Positions 18,207-25,579 of a DNA stretch of 64,000 bases are shown here, one piece after another (position 1 is the first letter of the stretch; every line of letters starts with the position of its first letter). Under the pieces are notes generated by a model. The model had not been told where the DNA came from. It ran no database searches and worked only from the letters and a program-made list of their open reading frames with translations. The stretch lies in contig NZ_FSRM01000002.1 of assembly GCF_900141745.1 (NCBI RefSeq), positions 744,001 to 808,000 on the forward strand. The letters are read 5' to 3'. The stretch comes from Paraburkholderia phenazinium (GTDB taxonomy: Bacteria > Pseudomonadota > Gammaproteobacteria > Burkholderiales > Burkholderiaceae). Both the position numbers and the translations under genes were made by a program.

Positions 18207-18420
18207 GCCTTCAACTTATAACTCGTGGGGCATCCCTGAGCGATGTCGAGCGCAGCCTTGCCCTGCTCGACGGTAAAGCCGAAGTATTTTCGATTGGGCG
18301 AGAGCATGTCGGGATTTCTATCCGACCCGATTGCTTGACACTGTGGGGGAGGCAAAGGTTCGAGAGGCGCTACGACACTTGACCGTCTATGACCTTTACT
18401 CGGGCGTTTGGAACGGATAG
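18203..18420 (+). pseudogene. Second small gene of the pair, apparently frameshifted
   Basis: The frame opened by GTG 18203 reads 59 residues (SLSDVERSLALLDGKAEVFSI… to …RPDCL) and stops at 18382. A shift of one base near 18340 gives a natural-looking continuation (TVGEAKVREALRHL then TVYDLYSGVWNG) ending at TAG 18420. This suggests a roughly 72-residue protein broken by one indel, or a sequencing error. It is coupled to the upstream small gene by a GTGA overlap. The family is not recognised. Confidence 0.4.
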
Positions 18421-18538
18421 TAATGCGTAGTCGAGCAAATTGGAACATCGACGGGAAAATTGTCGACGATTCGGAGAGGGATATCGACCGTCGCTTCATG
18501 GCCGGACAGTGTCTGTTACCGTCCGGCGGGATCGCGGC

Positions 18539-19163
18539 TCAAACCTCGGTCTGTTCCGCCATTTCAAGCGCGTCGTCGACCTCGATTCCGAGGTATCGGA
18601 CTGTGCTCTCAAGTTTGGTATGGCCAAGCAGCAGCTGGACGGCCCTGAGGTTTTTTGTCCGGCGATAAATCAGCGATGCTTTGGTCCAGCGCATTGTGCG
18701 TGCCGTACGCGGTGTCGTCGAGTCCAATTGACAGTATCCAACGATGTACGAGCCGCGCGTACTGACGCGTCGATAGGTGTGGCGACGCGTGAATCCGACC
18801 CGGAAACAGGAAGTCTGAAGGCAAGAGCCCCGCTGCCTTGATCCAAACTTCCACGCTTTCGCGGGTTTGCTCCGTGATCTCGAACTGCACCGGCCGCTGC
18901 GTCTTCTGCTGCATGACGGTCGCCCGCGGCGCCACGCGGGAGCCAAGGCAGACGTCGCGCACCCGCAGTTTCGTCAGATCGCATGCCCTTAGCTTGCTGT
19001 CGATCGCCAGATTGAACATCGCAAGATCACGCGTTCTCGCTCCGAGCTGCAGGCGGATCCGGATGGCCCAGATTTCCCTGAGTTTCAGCGGCGGCTTCTG
19101 CCCGGTCAACTTGTCCTTGTTCCACGGTACGCGAGGCACGCTGCTGGTAATAGTCGCTTCCAT
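18539..19163 (-). pseudogene. Tyrosine recombinase/integrase, frameshifted
   Basis: A short tyrosine-recombinase gene of about 208 codons. Starting at ATG 19163 (MEATITSS), one frame carries the first catalytic Arg region (AIDSKLRACDLTKLRV) and continues to GLDDTAYGTH. A second frame then reads MRWTKASLIYRRTK, the LLGHTKLEST box and the catalytic Tyr (VRYLGIEV) to a stop at 18539. The frames meet at about 18692-18700, where roughly two bases seem to be missing from the H-x-x-R box. The second of two usual Arg residues there is also Trp. It marks the left side of the accessory island. Inactive unless rescued. Confidence 0.75.
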
Positions 19164-19411
19164 GACAATCTCCTTTCGAGGGAAGGGAGACTCAGTCTGC
19201 ACCAACCGCAGGGGGCGATACCCGACCCGGAGCCGACGATCGGGCTCGAGCTACCGCAACGACCACTTCCAAGCCTAAACGGTCGTTCGGAAAACTTCGG
19301 CGGAGTGAGTGCTTGCCACGTTTACGAGGACGTTAATCGAAATCTTAGTTTTAACCTCCACAAGCCGACAGAGCGCCCAAGCGCAGCTAGATGCGCGTCT
19401 CGATGTGGAGT

Positions 19412-21109
19412 TCAATGCAAGAGGGTCGCCAAGTCGAGCGGCTTGCCGCCGTCGGCCGTTACTGCTGACATCCCCTGCGATCGCAAGTCCTCACGAATCT
19501 GGGCTGGCAAGTCCGTCAGGTCATGCAAGGGCGCGCGCTTCGATTCTCGTAAGGCCAACAACCAAGCAACGCGAGGCGCCGAGAAGCTGGTCCCGCAGAC
19601 TTGTGGCGACAGCCAACCAGTAAAGCTGGTCGCGAACGCCGCGCTGGTGGGATCCACGACACTGGTCTGACAGGTAAAATGACCGGAACTGTCGACATTC
19701 ATGACCGCCAGCATGTCGCCGGGATGGGCGCTACGTTCGGCGAATTGTACTTTCGTGGTGGTAACCGGTGGGGCGGAACCATCATTGCCTGCTGCGACCA
19801 CGAAAAGTCCGCCATATTCTGACGGGACCAGCGGTTGCCAGTCGTCATATTTGAACTCCCATGACATCGACGTGAAAACGGGTTGATTAATCGCAGCCCC
19901 ATAGCGTCGGGCGAAGTCCAGAACTGCCGAAATCGTTTCGACATCGCTATCGCCGCCGTCCGCGTCGACCTGAGTGCGCAGTTTGGCCAAAATCGATTGC
20001 GTAACTTGGTGATAATTCGCAACGAGGCTAGCTGGCACCCCCTGACCGATCTGTGCACCGAGGTGCAGTGTCAAGAGATGCAATTCGATCAATTGGCCGA
20101 GGACTTCGTCGACACAGAGCCCTCCGGCTAAGGTCGGCAGATAGATCAGAGTGATTGGTGAATTCGCGCCAGCGGCATCGATCAGCGGCTTGAGTGCCTC
20201 TTCGATCTGCGCGGCGTGGACGGTAACGGCGTGGCTAGGCCAAGCACCGGCAGGAGTCCCCATTCGGCATGCGGCGTCGAAGGGATTCATGGGGGGCAAA
20301 TTGTATCGCGTTCGCAATGTCTGAACGGCCTTAAGGACATAGGCGCGGGCAGATTCTTCAGCGTTGCGGTCCGGCCAGGTGTCGTCGAAAACGATCATTA
20401 TCGGTCGTTGCAGCGTGGGACCCGCCGCCGCGGAGTGGATGAGTTGGGTATCGGCGGCGCTCAATATGATTGGCGCGCCACCAGCCGCCCCCTGCAGGAA
20501 CCGAAGGTGAAGCGGTGCTTCAGCGACAATTGCGGTGGGATCTACGGATAATGTCGCTTTGGCTTGAGCACTGGACATCCGCCGCACCATCACCACGGCT
20601 TTCGCGCCGAGGCGTTGGCTTTCGTTAAGCACACGGTCGGTATCGAGATTCAGCAACCCGCTCACTTGATTGGGCGACCGTAGGTCAAGGCTGAGCTTCG
20701 GAATCGCATTGAGCGAGTTTTGAGGATTTGGCTCGGATCGCGCAATCTTAGGTAGGTCCGGCACAATCAAGGTCTGCCCATTCGTCAACTCTGCCTTGTC
20801 GGAGAGGTTATTCCAGTTTCGAATGGCGCTGGCGATTTGAGCGTAGGCCTCGGGAGCATTGGAGCGCCCCACAGAGTAGAGTCGCGATATGATGTTCGAC
20901 AGACCCTCGTTAGGCCTCACCGTCGTCTGCACTGGAACGGCTTTGGCAACGCTATCTTGACTAACCGCTGGATTGGCATAGTCCGTCTGGACCGTCTGCA
21001 AGACCAGCACCGTGTTGTCGACTACAGCTGATTGCGCCGACGCGCCTGCGCAGAGGCTCAAGCCAATCGCCCAAAATGTCAGCTTTGATCGGACGAGGCG
21101 GGGCAGCAC
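19412..21109 (-). CDS. Exported LysM-like/subtilase-like protein
   Basis: A 565-residue protein with a signal peptide (cleavage near CAGASA|QS). Residues 62-118 look LysM-like (TVRPNEGLSNIISRLY … NGQTLIVPDLP), suggesting peptidoglycan binding. The rest resembles a divergent S8 subtilase: VFDDTW (Asp about 242), a possible HAVTVHAAQ histidine (about 293), VVAAGND (oxyanion Asn 442) and GTSFSAP (Ser 508). The Asp and His motifs are weak, so activity is uncertain. It starts at GTG 21109, nine bases after a lipoprotein gene, and probably shares its transcript. It is divergent from the EACC1-caspase unit. I know of no named family with this architecture; a periplasmic protease or sensor is the best guess. 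Confidence 0.7.
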   Translation of the reverse strand: MLPRLVRSKLTFWAIGLSLCAGASAQSAVVDNTVLVLQTVQTDYANPAVSQDSVAKAVPVQTTVRPNEGLSNIISRLYSVGRSNAPEAYAQIASAIRNWNNLSDKAELTNGQTLIVPDLPKIARSEPNPQNSLNAIPKLSLDLRSPNQVSGLLNLDTDRVLNESQRLGAKAVVMVRRMSSAQAKATLSVDPTAIVAEAPLHLRFLQGAAGGAPIILSAADTQLIHSAAAGPTLQRPIMIVFDDTWPDRNAEESARAYVLKAVQTLRTRYNLPPMNPFDAACRMGTPAGAWPSHAVTVHAAQIEEALKPLIDAAGANSPITLIYLPTLAGGLCVDEVLGQLIELHLLTLHLGAQIGQGVPASLVANYHQVTQSILAKLRTQVDADGGDSDVETISAVLDFARRYGAAINQPVFTSMSWEFKYDDWQPLVPSEYGGLFVVAAGNDGSAPPVTTTKVQFAERSAHPGDMLAVMNVDSSGHFTCQTSVVDPTSAAFATSFTGWLSPQVCGTSFSAPRVAWLLALRESKRAPLHDLTDLPAQIREDLRSQGMSAVTADGGKPLDLATLLH

Positions 21110-21118
21110 AATTGTTAC

Positions 21119-22543
21119 CTACTGACACACGCCGATCGGCGTCCCGCCAGCTGCGCGGACCGCCTGTTGCTCTGAAAGACAATCCGCCAAAGTCTTGTTC
21201 GCAGTATCGACGGCGGACGCATTCGTCGCCTCGGCGGTATTCTGTGCGGTTATCGAGGTGTTTCGATTAGTTTGGTTGGTTCCGATCGTCGTCCCGATCT
21301 GTCCTGCTGTTCCAAGGCCTGTCGCGAGAGTCGGCGTCGAGTGGTTGCCTTGGCTGGAGAGACTGCCATCCGCGTTAACCAGCAACGCCAAACTACTATT
21401 CTCAAAGACCTGATTCTTCAACGGCAGCACGAGACTGCGACCGAACTGGCCAAACGCTAAGGTGACGGGCGTCGTGAGGTCGCCTGTTACCTCTGTCAGA
21501 GTTGCTGGAGCGCTTGAGACGCAACTGCCGCGGCATGCGCGGAGTGTTCCGAGGGCTGGATCTCGAAGCACCAAGCTGGTCGTTTGTGTCTGTGGTGTCG
21601 CTGGCGGCTGAGGGCCCATGGTCCAGGTGTTCAATTCGACCTGAATGATCACGGGCGACGTGAGCGCCAGTGCCTTCGAGGATTTTGAATTGTCCGCCAG
21701 CCACTTTTTGCCGTCGTCGCTCAGCCAGTCTTGGATGTAAGTCCCATAGAGCGGGAGAGATTGCGAAATAATTGTCTTCGTCGCCGTGGCGATCTGTGAA
21801 TCAGTAAAGCTGGGAGACCACACCACCGAAAACCGTCGGGTCAGGAAGGTTTCTGCTTGAAGACGAGCAATTTCTGACTGCAGAGAGGTGATTTCCGGAT
21901 TAGCAACCGTGGATTTTTGCTTGGCGTCCGCGATCGCATCACTGTGGATCTTCTCCATGTCTTGATTGATGCGATCAAGCGCCGCCGTCACCGACGGCGA
22001 ACAATAGGCCGGCGCCTTCGCGAGATGCGCAGTCGTGTTCTTTTCGACTGCGGCTAGCTTTTCGGCAGCTGCGGTTGGCACAGACACGACTCCGAGACCA
22101 CCAACGATCTGCACCGCAGCAAGGCCGGCCGCGAGCACCGCCGACCCCACCTGGTCGTTGACGACGCCGTTCAAGCCGGTGATCGTCTTATTGCCCGCGC
22201 TTGTAATCGTGACGCTGGTCTCCTTCCAAAGCGACCTCAGCGTGTCGTATGGCACTTGGTACTGAGCGTCGGGATCGGCCTCATAAATCGGCGTGACGGT
22301 TACTGTCTCGGAGATATCCCAGCCCGGCTCGTAAGCGCCTTTTCCATCGATATTGAACGCTGTACAACTGTTCAGCGTGATGGATCCGGTGATCTGTAAA
22401 GTCGTTCGCGGGAGCGAATAGACAAAATCGCCAGTCGTCGGCTCAGAGCCGGCTGGCAAGGGATCCACGCGAAGCTCAGTGCAAGCCGTTAGCCACGGCA
22501 CGAGAGCCATTGTCATCCAGAGGATTGGAAGAGACTTGGCCAT
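21119..22543 (-). CDS. Lipoprotein of unknown function
   Basis: A 474-residue predicted lipoprotein. The lipobox is LTAC with Cys21, and Thr at +2 favours outer-membrane sorting. I start at ATG 22543 (MAKSLPILW). After an N-terminal beta-rich part, a small-residue/hydrophobic stretch (about 130-165) precedes a probable coiled coil at about 175-245 (DRINQDMEKIHSDAIADAKQ, then SEIARLQAETF). The C-terminal third is low-complexity, Thr/Asn/Ala rich, and ends in a short Cys-containing tail. No known domain is recognised. It is followed after nine bases by the exported subtilase-like gene, so the two proteins probably work together at the outer membrane or periplasm. Confidence 0.7.
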   Translation of the reverse strand: MAKSLPILWMTMALVPWLTACTELRVDPLPAGSEPTTGDFVYSLPRTTLQITGSITLNSCTAFNIDGKGAYEPGWDISETVTVTPIYEADPDAQYQVPYDTLRSLWKETSVTITSAGNKTITGLNGVVNDQVGSAVLAAGLAAVQIVGGLGVVSVPTAAAEKLAAVEKNTTAHLAKAPAYCSPSVTAALDRINQDMEKIHSDAIADAKQKSTVANPEITSLQSEIARLQAETFLTRRFSVVWSPSFTDSQIATATKTIISQSLPLYGTYIQDWLSDDGKKWLADNSKSSKALALTSPVIIQVELNTWTMGPQPPATPQTQTTSLVLRDPALGTLRACRGSCVSSAPATLTEVTGDLTTPVTLAFGQFGRSLVLPLKNQVFENSSLALLVNADGSLSSQGNHSTPTLATGLGTAGQIGTTIGTNQTNRNTSITAQNTAEATNASAVDTANKTLADCLSEQQAVRAAGGTPIGVCQ

Positions 22544-23042
22544 CGAAGTGCCCCCATCGGTGTTCACTGAGCCCCCCGTTGCCTTCGCTTCGTACATTAG
22601 GGCGCCGGGTCTTATAAGTTAAAGCCATTGGAACATGGCGATCTTACCGTCGGACAAGCGCCCGATCACGTGTCTTCGTTTCGACATACGTACGGCAACG
22701 CACAGAGCGTGACGTTTGCCATCGGGAGCGCATGATTGTATATACCTTACGAAACTGCGCGCGAAGGCCAACACCATCAAATCGCTGGTCGTCCAAGTTC
22801 GCGAGGCTTGCGGCATGTGGCCCGTTGTGCGGAGAAGTTCCTGAAGCTCGACCGTCGGCGCCAGTTGCTGTGCTACATCTGCGCACGTGTCACTGCACCG
22901 ATGCCCCGGCCCCTTGCAGCGATTGCAACGGGGTAACTGCCGTTTAGCTTTATATGTCAATTGCGACTGATATCTGATCTTGAAGTTTGCTCCAAGCTAC
23001 TTTAAAACAATAGTGTGACCCTGTTTTTCGCGGAGAAGAACA
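22544..23042. promoter_or_regulatory. Divergent control region of the two island units
   Basis: About 500 bases separate the minus-strand lipoprotein and plus-strand EACC1 starts. Toward EACC1 there is a possible sigma-70 promoter: TTGAAG at 22980-22985 and TTAAAA at 23002-23007, spacer 16. A ribosome site (GGAGAAG) precedes the ATG at 23043. A 113-codon frame on the minus strand (22619-22960) has no recognisable content and I do not accept it as a gene. Confidence 0.35.
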
Positions 23043-23393
23043 ATGGAACTAAGCTTGGATGTCACAGAAGCCGCTCGCCCTGTCGAAGCGGCGGCTGATC
23101 TCGCCGACTGGCTAAAGAAAGCTCGGTTGCCCGGTGTCGACGAAGTGCGTCAGGAGGAAATGCCTCCCAAACCCGGTGAGCAAGGGCCCTCCCTGGAATC
23201 AATCTTGACCGTAGTGCTGGGAGCACCAGCTGTTGTGGCATTCGTCCACTGCTTTTTCAGGTATCTGGAGGCACGGCGGCCAAAGATGAAGCTTACTTGG
23301 AAGAACGGCAGGAAGTCGCTAGTGATTGACTGCACCAACCCGCCTTCAATCGATGAACTCACAGCGGCGGCAAAGTCCTTGATCGACGAATGA
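23043..23393 (+). CDS. EACC1-like effector-associated membrane protein
   Basis: A 116-residue protein matching the layout of effector-associated constant component 1 (EACC1). It has an N-terminal beta/alpha part with DLADWLKKARLPGVDEV, a Pro/Gly linker, one transmembrane helix (about 51-73, SLESILTVVLGAPAVVAFV), then basic residues, and two short strands and a helix (KLTWKNGRKSLVIDC, DELTAAAKSLI). In actinobacterial and other conflict systems described by comparative genomics, EACC1 is encoded beside caspase, trypsin or TIR effectors. Here the caspase gene follows after a single base. It would place or gate the effector at the inner membrane. The assignment rests on architecture and context, not on a search. 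Confidence 0.7.
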   Translation: MELSLDVTEAARPVEAAADLADWLKKARLPGVDEVRQEEMPPKPGEQGPSLESILTVVLGAPAVVAFVHCFFRYLEARRPKMKLTWKNGRKSLVIDCTNPPSIDELTAAAKSLIDE

Positions 23394-23394
23394 G

Positions 23395-25227
23395 ATGACT
23401 TATCCGGCCGACCTCTCCTTCAAAGCAGAGTCGAAGGTTGTTCTGATCGGAACCCCGGAGTGTCCGCAGGACGCCGAACGCCTGCCTCCATTACCGCACG
23501 TCCGCGCGAACATCGCCGAATTAAAGCGATTGCTGCTGGACCCGAACGTCGTCGGTCTTCCTGCGACCAGCATTGTCGAGATTGTCGATGAACCAGCGGC
23601 AAGTGATGTTCTCGGTAAGCTGCATAAGGCAGCGAAATTAGCAACCGACACACTTATCGTCTACTACTCGGGACACGGACTCTATGGAGATGCGCAATCC
23701 GCTTTATATTTGACGAGCAGGAACACCGAGAGCGACACTAAGTCCAGCGCCATAGATATAGAAGCAGTGAAGCGCATCATTCGTGAATCCAGCGCAGTGA
23801 AGCGAGTGATGATTCTGGACTGCTGCTATAGCGGACGGGCTTTCGATGGCGGCATGAGCGATCAAAGCGACGATCTGGTCAGCGCCGTTGATCTGATGGG
23901 AACGTATGGAATTGCGGCAGTGCCGGGTGATTACAAAGCTTGGGCGCCTCCCGGCGCAACGCTTACATTTTTCTCGCAAACTTTGATCAATGTCCTTTTG
24001 CGCGGCATCCAGAATGATAAGGATACTGTCACATTGGATGAAGTGTTTTCCGCCGTAAGAGATGAGATTCGTCGGGATGCGCGCACCAAACTTCCCCAAC
24101 GGACCAATTGGATCGATGGCGGAAAATTCCGTATTGCGCGCAACAGGTATGCAGATCAAGACCGGTTATTGTCAACCTCGCGCGCCATTGAGGCGGCTAT
24201 TGGCCTCGAGCGCAACGCAGAGAAGTCGCCTAGCTTAGCGATCGGGTCGCCCGTATCGAGACGGGACGATATAGTCCCAGACAAATCAGCCTCCTCAGCC
24301 ACGTTGCAATCCGCTGATATCAATCAGGACGATAACAAACCAGCTGTTCCCGACACGAGCAAAGTCCCCTCATTTAACAGGGTTGGCTATTGGTTAGTTT
24401 TCCTTGTTGCTGTTGGCTTATTGGTCGCCGGGTTTTCTCATTTTTCGAATACTGGCAATCGGACATCAGGAGAAACGGTCCTAGATCAGGGCACATCCGC
24501 ACCTTCAGGAGCGTCTGCGGCAGATTCAACACCAACCGCAAGTTCAGGCGCCTCCATCGTTTCGCAGGCCGCTCCCCCTGCTTCAGAGGGCCCCATTCAA
24601 CAGCTTGAGACTTTCGCTCTGACGCACGACGCAGCCACTCGGGGCGACGCGAAAGCGCAGAACAAGCTGGGCGGTCTCTATTTCCATGGAACGGGTACTG
24701 CACAAAGCGATCGCGATGCCGTCACGTGGTACCGAAAGGCCGCCCAGCAGGGCAATCCGGATGCACAGATTAACTTGGGGTTCATGTACCAGGAAGGGCG
24801 GGGCGTTGACCAAAGTTCGACCGAGGCGATCAAGTGGTTACAGACGGCCGCCGATCAGGGCGATTCGACCGGTATGCTTAACTTGGGGGTCATGTACAAA
24901 AAGGGCCTGGGCGTCACAAAGAGCTATGACGAGGCGATCAAGTGGTTCCAGAAGGCTGCCGATCAGGGTGATCCACAGGGCCAAGTTGAACTAGGTTTGA
25001 TGTACGAAAACGGTCTTGGCACCCTCAAGAACGGCGCAGAGGCGGTCAGGTGGTTCCAAAAGGCGGCAGAGCAGGGCTATCTAGTGGCGCAACTCAAGTT
25101 GGCTTGGATCTACGATTACGGCTTGGGCGTTCCCAAGAATGAAACCGAAGCGGCCAAGTGGTATCGCAAAGCCGCCGATCAGGGGGATGAGGGCGCTAAA
25201 GAGGCACTGCAGAAACTTGGTCACTAG
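23395..25227 (+). CDS. Caspase-like protease with TM helix and Sel1 repeats
   Basis: A 610-residue protein. Residues 10-255 are a caspase/metacaspase-like (C14) domain of the kind that begins with KVVLIGT and an RANIAELKRLL helix. The catalytic dyad is His94 in YYSGHG and Cys144 in DCCYSG. A variable linker leads to one transmembrane helix (about 331-350), a Ser/Ala/Thr-rich segment, and five 36-residue Sel1-like repeats (about 419-598; WYRKAA, WLQTAA, WFQKAA and so on). The protease thus faces one side of the inner membrane (presumably cytoplasm) and the Sel1 solenoid the other. Coupled to the EACC1-like gene by a one-base gap. Likely a regulated cell-death or immune effector. The Sel1 part could sense or bind an envelope partner. 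Confidence 0.85.
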   Translation: MTYPADLSFKAESKVVLIGTPECPQDAERLPPLPHVRANIAELKRLLLDPNVVGLPATSIVEIVDEPAASDVLGKLHKAAKLATDTLIVYYSGHGLYGDAQSALYLTSRNTESDTKSSAIDIEAVKRIIRESSAVKRVMILDCCYSGRAFDGGMSDQSDDLVSAVDLMGTYGIAAVPGDYKAWAPPGATLTFFSQTLINVLLRGIQNDKDTVTLDEVFSAVRDEIRRDARTKLPQRTNWIDGGKFRIARNRYADQDRLLSTSRAIEAAIGLERNAEKSPSLAIGSPVSRRDDIVPDKSASSATLQSADINQDDNKPAVPDTSKVPSFNRVGYWLVFLVAVGLLVAGFSHFSNTGNRTSGETVLDQGTSAPSGASAADSTPTASSGASIVSQAAPPASEGPIQQLETFALTHDAATRGDAKAQNKLGGLYFHGTGTAQSDRDAVTWYRKAAQQGNPDAQINLGFMYQEGRGVDQSSTEAIKWLQTAADQGDSTGMLNLGVMYKKGLGVTKSYDEAIKWFQKAADQGDPQGQVELGLMYENGLGTLKNGAEAVRWFQKAAEQGYLVAQLKLAWIYDYGLGVPKNETEAAKWYRKAADQGDEGAKEALQKLGH

Positions 25228-25579
25228 GTCATTGGGCTTACGGACCTGCCCTCGCCGAACCGCCCGAAACTGAACGAAGCCGACACCTGAGTATCACCTC
25301 CACGACACCAACGAACGACTCTTCATGGCGGTAGACGGCCGCGTCCGGCGGAGGTAGCAGTTGCGTTTGGCTAAACGCAAACGTGACGCTCGGAGCTGAA
25401 CGATGTAATGTGTCGCTGGCTGTTGCATACACATACCGAGCCATAACGAAATGGTAGCTGATGCTATTGCAACAGCGGGCCAACCAACGCGTGTCGGGCC
25501 CAATTTTCCCGTCAGCAGTTCAGGCCAGCTCCCATGTCTGCAGCTCGTGCAAGCCGGACCGCGTAAGGGGACAATAAGA
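25228..25579. other. Intergenic spacer in island
   Basis: About 350 bases between the caspase gene and the large PLD-like gene. I see no convincing coding frame and no strong terminator. A ribosome site (AAGGGG) lies just before the ATG at 25580. Confidence 0.4.

Noticed and set aside
22619..22960. A 113-codon minus-strand frame between the lipoprotein and the EACC1-like gene
   Set aside because: It has a Cys-rich start that resembles a zinc ribbon, but composition is irregular, other frames there are equally open, and it would fill the divergent promoter region.
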